The notes under the pieces: model-generated
Seen by the model: only the letters and a program-made list of their open reading frames with translations
The model's database searches: none
Told to the model about the DNA's origin: nothing
In this document: in pieces, positions 7,913 to 16,735 of the stretch
Layout: every line of letters starts with the position of its first letter
Numbering within the stretch: the first letter of the stretch is position 1
Assembly: GCA_035547425.1 (NCBI GenBank)
Contig: DASZUU010000050.1
Location: forward strand, 1-64,000
Length of the DNA: 64,000 nucleotides
From: Alloacidobacterium sp035547425
GTDB lineage: Bacteria > Acidobacteriota > Terriglobia > Terriglobales > Acidobacteriaceae
Direction: 5' to 3'
Translations under genes and position numbers: made by a program

Positions 7913-9601
7913 ATGAAGCTCCTCGCTTTCGCATCGATTCTGCTTTTTTCGCTGGCTGCCCCGGCGCAGCAATTTGCTTCCGTCCCCGGACAGGGCCGCT
8001 CCATGGTAGTAACGAAGCTCGGCATCGTGGCCGCGCCGCAGTTTCTCGCAGCGCAGGCGGGCGCTCACATTCTGGAAGAGGGCGGGAACGCCATCGACGC
8101 TGCCATTGCCGCCAATGCCGTCATGGGGGTGGTGCAACCTTACGTCAACGGAATGGGTGGCGACCTCTTCGCGCTGGTCTATATAGCGAAAACCGGCAAG
8201 CTCTACGGCCTGAATGCCAGTGGCTGGACGCCGAAAGCCCTCACCATCGACTATCTAAAGGCCCACGGCGTTACGAAAATCAATCCCATCGGCGTGGAAA
8301 CGATCGACGTGCCCGGGGCTGTGGCGGGATGGGACGCTCTGCGTTCTCGTTTCGGCACCCTGCCCTTCAGCAAACTGCTGGCTCCTGCCATTTATTACGC
8401 CGACAATGGATTCCCTCTTGCCGAGCGCAATGCCCGCTACTGGGTGGCCAAAAGCCTGATGCAGCAGCCCGGATACAAGGAAACCTATCTGCCCAACGGC
8501 GTCGCTCCCAAGGTCGGCGACGAGTTCCGTAATCCGGCGCTCGCAAACTCGCTCCGGCAAGTGGCCGCGCATGGCCGCGACGCCTTCTACAACGGACCCA
8601 TGACCGAAACCATGGTCAAGTTTCTCGATGCGCACGGCGGCACGCATACGCTTGAAGACTTCCGCGACTTTCAGCCGGAGTGGGTCGAGCCGATCTCCAC
8701 TACCTATCGTGGCTGGACCGTCTATGAACTGCCGCCCAACGGCCAGGGCGTGGCCGCTCTCTCCATGCTGAACATCATGGAGCATTTCCCTATGAGCCAG
8801 TACGGCCACAACTCCGCCGACGCGCTCCACGTCATGATCGAAGCGAAAAAGCTGGCCTACGCCGACATGTATAAATACGTCGGCGATCCGCGCTTTACGC
8901 CGGTTCCAGTCAAAGAGATGATCTCGAAGGAGCTGGCCGATAAGCGGGCCAAACTGATCGATATGAGCAAGGCATCCTGCCAGGTGGTTCCTTCTGATAT
9001 CGAGCAGCAGCTCGATGCCCACGGCAAAACCACCATCTATCTCTCCACCATCGATAAAGACGGCAACATTGTCTCGCTTATCCAGAGCAATTTTGCCGGG
9101 TACGGCACCGGGATGGTTGCGCCCGGCCTTGGGTTTTCCTTTCAGGATCGTGGCGCGGGCTTCCAGCTCACTCCCGGGCTCCCGAATTCGCTTGCCGGGC
9201 ATAAGCGACCGCTGCATACCATCATCCCCGCCTTCATGGAAAAGGGTGACATCCATATCGGCTTCGGCATCATGGGCGGCTGGAACCAGGCGCAGGCCCA
9301 CGCCCAGTTTGTCGCCAATATTGTGGACTACGGCATGAACGTGCAGGCGGCCCTCGAGCAGCCGCGCTTCACCAAGGGAACCTTTGAAGGCTGCGATGTC
9401 CAGATGGAAAGCACGATTCCCGCCGATGTACGCGAAGAGCTGACCAAACGCGGCCACCAGATTCAATTACTGGAGCCGTTTTCCTTCACCGTAGGGCAAG
9501 GAGAAGCTGTGATGCGCGATACGACACGCAACGTCAATTTCGCGGGAGCCGATCCTCGCTCCGATGGCGAAGCCATCCCGCAGGAGCCGACTACCAAATA
9601 G
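7913..9601 (+). CDS. ggt: Gamma-glutamyltransferase
   Basis: Periplasmic/secreted N-terminal nucleophile hydrolase that cleaves glutathione and other gamma-glutamyl compounds. 562 residues, normal family length, with a signal peptide (MKLLAFASILLFSLAAPAQQ). The large-subunit region carries GGNAIDAAIAANAVMGVVQP and NGMGGDLFAL; the autoprocessing site is at about residue 372 in HGKTTIYLSTIDKDGN, where a Thr becomes the nucleophile of the small subunit. PGLGFSFQDRGAGF near 410 is the substrate-site segment. The ATG at 7913 is preceded by AAAGGA. No partner genes; it stands alone between the broken antiporter and pepA. Confidence 0.92.
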   Translation: MKLLAFASILLFSLAAPAQQFASVPGQGRSMVVTKLGIVAAPQFLAAQAGAHILEEGGNAIDAAIAANAVMGVVQPYVNGMGGDLFALVYIAKTGKLYGLNASGWTPKALTIDYLKAHGVTKINPIGVETIDVPGAVAGWDALRSRFGTLPFSKLLAPAIYYADNGFPLAERNARYWVAKSLMQQPGYKETYLPNGVAPKVGDEFRNPALANSLRQVAAHGRDAFYNGPMTETMVKFLDAHGGTHTLEDFRDFQPEWVEPISTTYRGWTVYELPPNGQGVAALSMLNIMEHFPMSQYGHNSADALHVMIEAKKLAYADMYKYVGDPRFTPVPVKEMISKELADKRAKLIDMSKASCQVVPSDIEQQLDAHGKTTIYLSTIDKDGNIVSLIQSNFAGYGTGMVAPGLGFSFQDRGAGFQLTPGLPNSLAGHKRPLHTIIPAFMEKGDIHIGFGIMGGWNQAQAHAQFVANIVDYGMNVQAALEQPRFTKGTFEGCDVQMESTIPADVREELTKRGHQIQLLEPFSFTVGQGEAVMRDTTRNVNFAGADPRSDGEAIPQEPTTK

Positions 9602-9869
9602 TCTGACCCTTCCCCGGTATTCTGTACGGGGATCGTTTTATTTCAACAACTTGCAACATTCATTCTGTAGGGAGATTCTTTGTTTTCAACGAGTTGCCGA
9701 AACAATCCTAATCTCCGTCAGAAATCCGATGTCTCTATTTCTACTTTATAAAAATTCAGCCATAATTCCCTTCCGGATTATGCTTCCTGTTTTCTATAGC
9801 TTACAAGAATTTTGGCCTGACATGCTGACGGCTTGATTGAGGAATGCCGGAAGACATTACACTGGAGGC

Positions 9870-11363
9870 ATGAAGACAAGCCTCCAGACCGGCAACGCCG
9901 CAGCTATTGAAACCGAACTCCTCGTGGTCTTTGCAACCGATAAAGCCACCGGCAAGGATGCCAAGCCTGAAATCTCGCTCCTGACCGACGAAGAAGCATT
10001 GCAGAAGGCCGCTGCCGTCGTGCTGACTTCGGGCGAATTCGCCGGCGGCAGCAATGAAACGCTCCTGCTGCATGCCCCTGCCGGGCTGAAGGCGCAGCGC
10101 CTGCTCATAGTCGGGCTGGGCAAAGCGGCGAAGGCCACGCCGCACGATCTTCGCAAGGCGGCTGGAGTCGCCGTCCGTTTCGCCAAGCCGCGCAAGCTGC
10201 GCGCACTGACTCTCCTGCTGCCCACCGGCTTCGACGCGACGGCTGCCGCTCGCGCCGCGGTGGAAGGAGCGATCCTCGCCGACTTTGACCCCGACACCTA
10301 TCGCTCTGACCGAAAAGATCAGAGCATCCAGTCGCTGGCCGTAATCGCGGCAGACCAGAAAGCAGCGGAAAGCGGATTCAACGAAGGGCGCATCATCGCG
10401 GAATCGCAGAACTTTACCCGCACACTGGTCAATGAGCCTGGAAACCGCATGACGCCGACCATTTTGGGGCAAAAAGCAGCGGAAATGTCGCAGGAATTCG
10501 GCCTGAAATGCGAGGTTTTCGGCGCGGAAAAGCTCCACGAATTGAAGATGGGCGCCTTCTGGAGCGTAACCCAGGGCTCCGAGGAGCCTCCGGCGCTGAT
10601 CGTGATCGAGTACAAGCCGGAGAATGCGCCTGCGGATGGGCCGGTGCTGGGGCTGGTAGGCAAAGGCATCACCTTCGACACGGGCGGCATTTCCATCAAG
10701 CCTTCCGACAACATGGAAAAGATGAAATACGACATGGCCGGAGGCGCGGCCATGATCGGCGCCATGCGCGCCATTGCCCAGCTGAAGCCTGCGGTCAAGG
10801 TCATCGCCATCGTGACCGCCGCCGAAAATATGCCTTCCGGCAAGGCGCAGAAACCGGGCGATGTGCAGATTGCCATGTCCGGCAAAAGCATTGAAATTAT
10901 CAATACCGACGCGGAAGGGCGCCTTGTTCTGGCCGATGGGCTGGCGTATGCCCGGCAGCTTGGCGCAACGCATCTGATCGATGCCGCCACGCTAACCGGG
11001 GCGGTGGCTGTGGCCCTGGGGCAGATCAATGCCGGAGCCTTTTCTAATGATGAAGATACCTACCAACACTTTAATGAAGGCTTGAAGATTTCCGGAGAGC
11101 GTTTCTGGCGGTTGCCGCTCGACGAGGAATACCGCGACCAGATCCGCTCCGATATTGCGGATATCAAGAATACCGGCGGGAGATATGGCGGAGCGATTAC
11201 GGCTGCCATGTTTCTAAAAGAGTTTGCGGAAGATACGCCGTGGATTCACCTGGATATTGCCAGCATGGCGTGGCTGGATGACACGAAGCCGTGGACTGCC
11301 AAAGGGCCAACCGGAGTGGGGGTTCGCAGCATTGTGGAGTGGGTGAGGAGTTACGCGAAGTAA
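9870..11363 (+). CDS. pepA: Leucyl aminopeptidase (M17)
   Basis: Cytosolic two-metal aminopeptidase, 497 residues. The C-terminal catalytic domain shows GKGITFDTGGISIKP (catalytic Lys and metal Asp), KYDMAGGAAM and the family signature NTDAEGRLVLADGL, with downstream GAVAVALG. The N-terminal macro-like domain is present. The start at 9870 has GGAG directly ahead (ACTGGAGGCATG); a GTG/ATG-type extension to 9837 lacks one. The preceding 268 bases (9602-9869) contain no gene I can support. Followed by a strong bidirectional terminator at 11451. Confidence 0.95.
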   Translation: MKTSLQTGNAAAIETELLVVFATDKATGKDAKPEISLLTDEEALQKAAAVVLTSGEFAGGSNETLLLHAPAGLKAQRLLIVGLGKAAKATPHDLRKAAGVAVRFAKPRKLRALTLLLPTGFDATAAARAAVEGAILADFDPDTYRSDRKDQSIQSLAVIAADQKAAESGFNEGRIIAESQNFTRTLVNEPGNRMTPTILGQKAAEMSQEFGLKCEVFGAEKLHELKMGAFWSVTQGSEEPPALIVIEYKPENAPADGPVLGLVGKGITFDTGGISIKPSDNMEKMKYDMAGGAAMIGAMRAIAQLKPAVKVIAIVTAAENMPSGKAQKPGDVQIAMSGKSIEIINTDAEGRLVLADGLAYARQLGATHLIDAATLTGAVAVALGQINAGAFSNDEDTYQHFNEGLKISGERFWRLPLDEEYRDQIRSDIADIKNTGGRYGGAITAAMFLKEFAEDTPWIHLDIASMAWLDDTKPWTAKGPTGVGVRSIVEWVRSYAK

Positions 11364-11380
11364 AAAGCATTCGTTCTCAT

Positions 11381-11414
11381 GCCATCCCTCACTCCGTTCA
11401 GGATGGGGCACCCA
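11381..11414. repeat. Intergenic repeat, CCATCCCTC...GGATGGGGCACCC type
   Basis: A short imperfect inverted element (CCATCCCTC, then AGGATGGGG) just past pepA. A related element (CCACCCTTCGC, then GCAGGATGGG) follows the first pstS at 13310. Both sit immediately after a stop codon. Confidence 0.5.
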
Positions 11415-11450
11415 TATCACGCGAATAATCCAAAATTAAGCCAAATCAAA

Positions 11451-11481
11451 CAGAAAAGCGCGCAAAACGCGCGCTTTTCTG
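11451..11481. terminator. Bidirectional terminator between pepA and the PfpI gene
   Basis: A perfect 13-bp stem (CAGAAAAGCGCGC paired with its complement) and a five-base loop. A and T runs in the arms let it serve both convergent genes. Confidence 0.85.
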
Positions 11482-11501
11482 TTTGAGGTAGTGCATTTTC
11501 T

Positions 11502-12065
11502 CTAAGAGGCGGCCTTGAGGTGTTTCCCATCCGCTATTTCCTCGATCACCTTTTTATTGAAAGCGGGCAAGTCGTCCGGCTTCCGGCTGGTGATGAAGTT
11601 GCCGTCCTTCACAACTTCCTTATCGACCCAATTGGCTCCGGCATTTTTGAGGTCGGTTTTGAGTGAAGGCCAGGAGGTCATCGTGTGGCCTTTGACGACG
11701 CCGGCTTCGATCAAGGTCCACGGGCCGTGACAGATAGCGGCTACGGGCTTGCCCGACTGCGCGAATTGCTTCACGAACGACACTGCCTTTTCATCCATGC
11801 GCAGGTGATCGGGATTGGCAACTCCGCCGGGAAGCACCAGCAGGTCATAATCATTGGGCTTTGCGTTACTGAGCGTTTTATCGACCTTCACGCTGTCGCC
11901 CCAATCGGTGAACTTCCAGCCGCGAATTTCTCCCGATTTCGGGGCAATCACTTCCGTTGTCGCGCCAGCCTCTTCGAGCGCCTTTTTGGGTTCGGTAAGT
12001 TCCACCTGTTCAAAGCCATCGGTGGCCAGAATTGCGACTCTCTTACCTTTCAGGGTTTGTTGCAT
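11502..12065 (-). CDS. DJ-1/PfpI family protein (type 1 glutamine amidotransferase-like)
   Basis: 187 residues of the PfpI/YhbO branch of the DJ-1 superfamily, whose members act as deglycases, chaperones or proteases on stress-damaged proteins. It begins KRVAILATDGFEQVELTEP, has LLVLPGGVANPD, and the nucleophile elbow AICHGPW with Cys at about residue 110 followed by His. The ATG at 12065 has GGAGG eight bases upstream; a GTG five codons earlier overlaps that site. Which activity it has cannot be told from sequence. It is a single gene that faces pepA across a terminator. Confidence 0.88.
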   Translation of the reverse strand: MQQTLKGKRVAILATDGFEQVELTEPKKALEEAGATTEVIAPKSGEIRGWKFTDWGDSVKVDKTLSNAKPNDYDLLVLPGGVANPDHLRMDEKAVSFVKQFAQSGKPVAAICHGPWTLIEAGVVKGHTMTSWPSLKTDLKNAGANWVDKEVVKDGNFITSRKPDDLPAFNKKVIEEIADGKHLKAAS

Positions 12066-12233
12066 GCCAACTACCTCCACTTCTGCGGCATTGCATAGGA
12101 AGTTACGTGCTCTATTTCATAGGAAGTCGAAGCCAAGCGAAGTGTTGCCAACAGGTTCGGGTGCAAAATAAATACGGCGGTTTTCACGAAATATTATTGA
12201 GGATAGGCATCTACTGGATGCAGGAGGGATTGG

Positions 12234-13304
12234 GTGCAAAATCTTATTGGGATACAGAAGCTGGCGGCAACAGCCGTTCTCGCCACACTCGCCGGAGCAG
12301 TCGGCTGCAAATCGAATAGCGGCACGGGAACGGTTTCGATTTCCGGCGCGGGGAGCACATTTGTCTATCCGGTGATGACGCGCTGGATCGAAGGCTATGC
12401 GCAGGCTCACTCCAATGTGCAGATCAATTACCAATCGATTGGCTCGGGTGGCGGCATCCAGCAGGTGAAAGAAGGCACAGTCGATTTCGGCGCCTCCGAT
12501 ACGGCGCTTACCGATCAGCAGCTGGCGGAGATGAAGCCGGTGATCCAGATCCCGGAATCCGCCGGGCCGGTATGCGTGACATATAATCTGCCGGAATTGA
12601 AACAACCGCTGCAACTTTCGCCTGAATCGCTGGCCGCGATCTTTCTGGGCACCATTAAGACCTGGCAGGACCCGGCGATTGCAAAGGACAATCCGGGCGT
12701 ACAACTGCCCAAGGAGCCGGTGGTGGTGGTGCATCGCGCGGAAGGCAGCGGCACGACCAATATTTTCACCACATACCTGTCGGCTGTAAGCACGGAGTGG
12801 CAGTCGAAAGCGGGTAAAGGCAATTCAGTAAGCTGGCCAACGGGCATTGGCGGCAAGGGCAGCGAAGGCGTTACCGGAAATATTCGGCAATCACCGGGCG
12901 CCATCGGTTATGTGGAACTGACGTATGCCCAGCAGAATCATCTGCCGGTAGCGAAAATCAAGAATCAGGCTGGCCAGTATGTTTCGGCAACGGCGGCAGC
13001 CACGACGGCAGCGATCAATGCTTTCAGCAGCCGGCTGGCGCAGGATCCGCGCACACCGATCGTGAATGCGCCGGCGACGGCGAAGGATGCCTATCCTATC
13101 GCTGGCCTGACCTTCCTGATTATTCCGAAGGACGGCGCCGGGAAGGCGAAGCGGTCTGCGCTGAAAAGCTTTGTAGAGTACGTGATCAACGAAGGGCAGG
13201 CGACGGCGGGCTCGATGAATTATGCTCCGCTGCCGGACGGCGTGAAGCAGTATGACGAACAGCAGCTGAAGCAGCTGACTGCGGATGGTTTGCCGCTGCC
13301 CTGA
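12234..13304 (+). CDS. pstS: Phosphate ABC transporter substrate-binding lipoprotein PstS (copy 1)
   Basis: Periplasmic phosphate receptor, 356 residues. The GTG at 12234 follows GGAGG, opening a lipoprotein signal with lipobox LAGAVGC at about residues 18-24. Phosphate-binding segments are visible: ISGAGSTFVYP, IGSGGGIQQV, VDFGASDTAL and AEGSGTTNIFT. The related receptor in the minus-strand pst operon (17942) has an ordinary signal peptide instead. This copy is alone on the plus strand, converging on the operon with one gene between. A separate regulation or affinity is possible but not shown. Confidence 0.9.
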   Translation: MQNLIGIQKLAATAVLATLAGAVGCKSNSGTGTVSISGAGSTFVYPVMTRWIEGYAQAHSNVQINYQSIGSGGGIQQVKEGTVDFGASDTALTDQQLAEMKPVIQIPESAGPVCVTYNLPELKQPLQLSPESLAAIFLGTIKTWQDPAIAKDNPGVQLPKEPVVVVHRAEGSGTTNIFTTYLSAVSTEWQSKAGKGNSVSWPTGIGGKGSEGVTGNIRQSPGAIGYVELTYAQQNHLPVAKIKNQAGQYVSATAAATTAAINAFSSRLAQDPRTPIVNAPATAKDAYPIAGLTFLIIPKDGAGKAKRSALKSFVEYVINEGQATAGSMNYAPLPDGVKQYDEQQLKQLTADGLPLP

Positions 13305-13309
13305 TATCC

Positions 13310-13336
13310 CCACCCTTCGCTGCACGCAGGATGGGC
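13310..13336. repeat. Intergenic repeat, CACCCTTCGC...GCAGGATGGG type
   Basis: Second copy of the element seen at 11381, again directly after a stop codon. The arms CCACCCT and AGGATGGG are imperfect complements. Confidence 0.45.
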
Positions 13337-13377
13337 GCGCGTTGGGTTAATGCCTGCATTGCGTTCCAGACAACAGG

Positions 13378-13412
13378 AGCGCCATGGGAGAAAATTCCAT
13401 GGCGCTTTATTT
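13378..13412 (+). terminator. Terminator after pstS copy 1
   Basis: A ten-base perfect stem (AGCGCCATGG with CCATGGCGCT), a nine-base loop, then TTATTTTTT. Confidence 0.88.
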
Positions 13413-13471
13413 TTTGCTTGCAACGATCAGCTTCCCCGCCTAACTATCTCTTACTGAGAAAGGCAGGTTGC

Positions 13472-14401
13472 ATGTCAACGGCAGCTATTCTTCCGCCTGG
13501 TGAATTATTGGATCGTGTCCGGCTGATGTACGAGATTTTCTCGCAGGTCATCAAGCATCCGGATATCTACAATGCGTTGAGCTCAGAAAAAAAGCGCGAG
13601 CTGTCGACAGGAATCAATAAAGCGTACGGACAGGCAGAAGCATTTCTGGTGGAGTACCTTTCGGTCATTGACGCAGAGAAGAAGGGCCGCTCGGTTCTGA
13701 CGCAGCTGCATGCGGATGTGACCGTGGGCGAGTCCGACGCGATGTTTGCGAAATCCATCGAGTGCAAGAGTGTCACGGCTGCCACGAAGACCGATGTCAA
13801 TACGCAGCTTGAAAAGGCGTTTCGGCAGTTGGGCGGCGAAACGGGACATACGCCTCGCGACGGCGATGTGCGAGTGGTAGAAGTGCATATCAATTCGCGG
13901 GACAATCCGTGGCCCGCGCCGGGCGGCGCTTATACGCGCTATCGCGAGCCGGTGCCGATTCCAACACTCTGCGACTTTGCAGTGAAAGAAGTGACCGCTC
14001 AATTACAGAAGGCGCTGCCTCTTACGCAGTGGCTTAAAGAACAAACCTATCAGCCGGGACAGCAATTAAGCCGTCTCGGCAAAATCGGCGCGTACATCAA
14101 TCCGCAGCAGCAGCAACAAGTAAACCCGAGAAGCACGCGACTGGTTGCAGTCACGCCGCCGGCATTTGGGCAGCCGGGCAGCATCAGCAAAGTTCATTGC
14201 GTGACGGTCAAGATAGTCTTCAAGCCGCCCTATCTGATCTCGACAAATTTTTATGATGTAGTTGAGTTGGCGGAGCTGGTGCTTCAGGCATATCGAGGGC
14301 CGCACAGCCAGAATCTAATCGTGGAAGTTGTGAAATACAAAGAGCTGCATTTGAATGTGGCGACAAATGCCTACCGAGAAGAAGTGAAGATGCGCGATTA
14401 A
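13472..14401 (+). CDS. Uncharacterised protein, possible PD-(D/E)XK-type nuclease
   Basis: A 309-residue soluble protein that I do not recognise as a named family. Residues 75-115 contain ADVTVGESD, then KSIECKSVTAATKTDVN and LEKAFRQLGGE. An acidic residue followed about ten residues later by ExK, and a nearby helix with QL, resembles the core of restriction-like nucleases and the toxin domains built on that fold. No signal peptide or membrane segment is seen. The N terminus is helical; the C-terminal third is beta-rich and lacks cysteines, apart from one in HCVTVK. The ATG at 13472 has AGG nearby. It sits alone between two phosphate-uptake loci after a strong terminator, with no visible immunity partner. 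Nuclease role is inference. Confidence 0.45.
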   Translation: MSTAAILPPGELLDRVRLMYEIFSQVIKHPDIYNALSSEKKRELSTGINKAYGQAEAFLVEYLSVIDAEKKGRSVLTQLHADVTVGESDAMFAKSIECKSVTAATKTDVNTQLEKAFRQLGGETGHTPRDGDVRVVEVHINSRDNPWPAPGGAYTRYREPVPIPTLCDFAVKEVTAQLQKALPLTQWLKEQTYQPGQQLSRLGKIGAYINPQQQQQVNPRSTRLVAVTPPAFGQPGSISKVHCVTVKIVFKPPYLISTNFYDVVELAELVLQAYRGPHSQNLIVEVVKYKELHLNVATNAYREEVKMRD

Positions 14402-14423
14402 CGCGCTTTACTCGCCGATGGCT

Positions 14424-15104
14424 CTAGCCGTTGGTGCCGTCGCTTACGCTCATGTGATGGCGCACATCGAAGCCCTGCACCCAGAAGATCACATCCTCGG
14501 CAATATTTGTGGCATGATCCGCTACGCGCTCCAGGCTGCGGGCGATGACCAGAGCATTGAGGGCCTGGGGAGTGTACTGCGGCTGCTCGCGCATGACATT
14601 CAGCAGCGCATAGTGCATCGTCTCATTGAGCTTGTCGACGCTGTCATCCATGGAAAGCACGGATTCGGCCATCTTCGCGTCGGCTTCAATGAAAGATTGC
14701 AGCGCCTTGCGCACCATTTCCGCCGCGAGGTTGGCCATGCGCGGAATATCGACGGGCAGGTCGGCAACCGGATAAGCCTGCAAATCGCGCACGCGCTCGG
14801 TGATGTTGACGGCGGAATCTCCGACGCGCTCTACATCGGCGTTGATCTTGATGACGGCGAGGATAAAACGCAGATCGATGGCCATGGGCTGCTCCATCGC
14901 CAGCAGGTCGAGCGCCATCTGGTCGATTTCGCGCTCCATGCGGTTGATCGCCAACTCACTGCGGTCGACCAGGTCGCAGATGGAAAGGTCGCGGGTGCGA
15001 TAAGCTTCAACGGCGCGCTGAATCGACTGCTCGGCCATTCCGGCGACGACCAACAGTTTTTCTTTCAGATCATCGAGACTTTTATGGAAGCGAAGGCGCA
15101 TCAT
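14424..15104 (-). CDS. phoU: Phosphate transport regulator PhoU
   Basis: Cytosolic regulator that connects the Pst transporter to PhoR and represses the Pho response when phosphate is plentiful. 226 residues with the two three-helix PhoU repeats; metal-binding motifs read INADVERVGDSAVNI in the first repeat and ARSLERVADHATNIAEDV in the second. The ATG overlaps the pstB stop by four bases (ATGA), and this is the last gene of the operon. Convergent with the nuclease-like gene with only 22 bases between. Confidence 0.94.
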   Translation of the reverse strand: MMRLRFHKSLDDLKEKLLVVAGMAEQSIQRAVEAYRTRDLSICDLVDRSELAINRMEREIDQMALDLLAMEQPMAIDLRFILAVIKINADVERVGDSAVNITERVRDLQAYPVADLPVDIPRMANLAAEMVRKALQSFIEADAKMAESVLSMDDSVDKLNETMHYALLNVMREQPQYTPQALNALVIARSLERVADHATNIAEDVIFWVQGFDVRHHMSVSDGTNG

Positions 15105-15859
15105 CCGAACCTGCCTGTGATGTAATCTTCGGTCCTCTTGTCGCCGGGGTTTGTGAAAATCTTGTGAGTGGAATCAAACTCTACAAGTTTGCCGTTCAGG
15201 AAGAAGCCGGTCCGTTCGGCTACGCGCGCCGCCTGCTGCATGTTGTGCGTCACGATCACGATGGTGTACTGCGACTTGAGCTGGAAGATCAGATCTTCAA
15301 TCTTTGCCGTCGATACCGGATCGAGCGCCGAAGCAGGCTCGTCCATGAGCAGGACTTCAGGGTCTACGGCCAGCGCGCGGGCAATGCAGAGACGCTGCTG
15401 CTGTCCGCCGGAAAGGCTGGCGCCGGATTTCTTTTTCAGGTCGTCTTTTACTTCGTCAAAGAGCGCGGCATGCTTGAGGGAGCGCTCGACGATTTCATCG
15501 AGGGCGCGGCGATTGCGGAATCCGTTGAGGCGCAGGCCCGAGGCTACGTTGTCGTAGATCGACATGGTGGGAAACGGGTTAGGTCGCTGAAAGACCATCC
15601 CGATGCGGCGGCGGATTTCCACCGGCGAAGCATCATTGTAGATGTCGATGTCGCCGATATGCACGGAGCCGGTGACTTTGGCGATGGGGTTTGTCTCGTG
15701 CATGCGATTGAGGCAGCGCACGAAGGTAGACTTGCCGCAGCCGGAAGGGCCGATGAGCGCCGTCGCCTGATTTGCCGGGATGTGCAGGTTGATATCCTGC
15801 AGCGTATGGTTTGTGCCATACCAGGCATTCAAGTTTGAGACTTCGATTCCGACACCCAC
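15101..15859 (-). CDS. pstB: Phosphate ABC transporter ATPase PstB
   Basis: Cytosolic ATPase of the high-affinity phosphate importer, 252 residues. Walker A is GPSGCGKSTF, the Q-loop lies in MVFQRPNPFP (a PstB hallmark), signature SLSGGQQQRL, Walker B VLLMDEPASALDP and H-loop VTHNMQQA. The GTG start at 15859 comes directly after the pstA stop (TAAGTG), so coupling to pstA is likely. Confidence 0.96.
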   Translation of the reverse strand: MGVGIEVSNLNAWYGTNHTLQDINLHIPANQATALIGPSGCGKSTFVRCLNRMHETNPIAKVTGSVHIGDIDIYNDASPVEIRRRIGMVFQRPNPFPTMSIYDNVASGLRLNGFRNRRALDEIVERSLKHAALFDEVKDDLKKKSGASLSGGQQQRLCIARALAVDPEVLLMDEPASALDPVSTAKIEDLIFQLKSQYTIVIVTHNMQQAARVAERTGFFLNGKLVEFDSTHKIFTNPGDKRTEDYITGRFG

Positions 15860-16735
15860 TTAATTTGCTCCCTTCAAAACCCCGCGCGTGGTGACGTAAC
15901 GCACCAGCGACACGGAAACGACAATCAACAGAATCAAGACCAGAGCCCCCGCCCAGGCCAGGCGATGCCATTCATCGTATGGAGAGATGGCATACACGTA
16001 AATCTGCAACGGCAAGGCGGCGATGGGCTGGTTCACGTTCGCGCTCCAGAACTGGTTGCCGAAGGCGGTGAACAACAGCGGAGCGGTTTCTCCGGCGACG
16101 CGCGCGAAGGCCAGCATGCAGCCGGTGATCACGCCGGGCGAAGCGGTCTTCAGCGTAATGGATAAAACGGAGCGCCAGTTGGGAACACCGAGCCCGAGAG
16201 CGGCTTCGCGAATCGCGTTCGGCACCATCAGCAGCATCTCTTCGGTGGTGCGCGTAATGGTCGGAATCATCATGATCCCCAGCGCCACGCCGCCGGACAG
16301 CGCCGAGAAATGCTTCTGCGGAAGCACGATGAGCGCGTAGATCGAAATGCCCATGACGATCGAGGGCACACCGTTCAGAACATCGGCGGTGAAGCGGACA
16401 AAGTTTGCCAGCTTGCTGCCGCGGCCAAATTCAGCGAGGTAAATGCCTGCGCCGATACCCACGGGAACACCGAGCAGGCTGCCAAGCGCCAGCAGAATTC
16501 CGGAGCCAACAATGGCGTTCGCCATGCCGCCGCCCACCTCGCCCACCGGCTTGGGAATCTGCGTGAAGAAGGCCAGATTCAGCGAGCTTGCGCCCTTGTA
16601 AAGCAGGTAAATGAAGATGGCAACGAGCGGCGCAACCACAAGAATGGTGCTGACCACAGCCAGCGTCGTTGCAGCATGATTCGTGAACATGCGCCATGCG
16701 CTATGCGCTTTGCCGGATTTCAGATTGGAAGCCAT
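15860..16735 (-). CDS. pstA: Phosphate ABC transporter permease PstA
   Basis: Inner-membrane subunit of the phosphate importer, 291 residues and about six membrane helices, with the permease loop EAALGLGVPNWRSVL. The ATG at 16735 shares one base with the pstC stop (TAATG) and has GAGG upstream; a longer frame to 16774 would run into pstC. Functional partner of PstC and PstB in the same operon. Confidence 0.95.
   Translation of the reverse strand: MASNLKSGKAHSAWRMFTNHAATTLAVVSTILVVAPLVAIFIYLLYKGASSLNLAFFTQIPKPVGEVGGGMANAIVGSGILLALGSLLGVPVGIGAGIYLAEFGRGSKLANFVRFTADVLNGVPSIVMGISIYALIVLPQKHFSALSGGVALGIMMIPTITRTTEEMLLMVPNAIREAALGLGVPNWRSVLSITLKTASPGVITGCMLAFARVAGETAPLLFTAFGNQFWSANVNQPIAALPLQIYVYAISPYDEWHRLAWAGALVLILLIVVSVSLVRYVTTRGVLKGAN

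Noticed and set aside
8255..9466. A 403-residue frame opposite ggt
   Set aside because: It lies wholly antisense to a well-supported enzyme gene and has no recognisable motif; long antisense frames are expected at this GC content.
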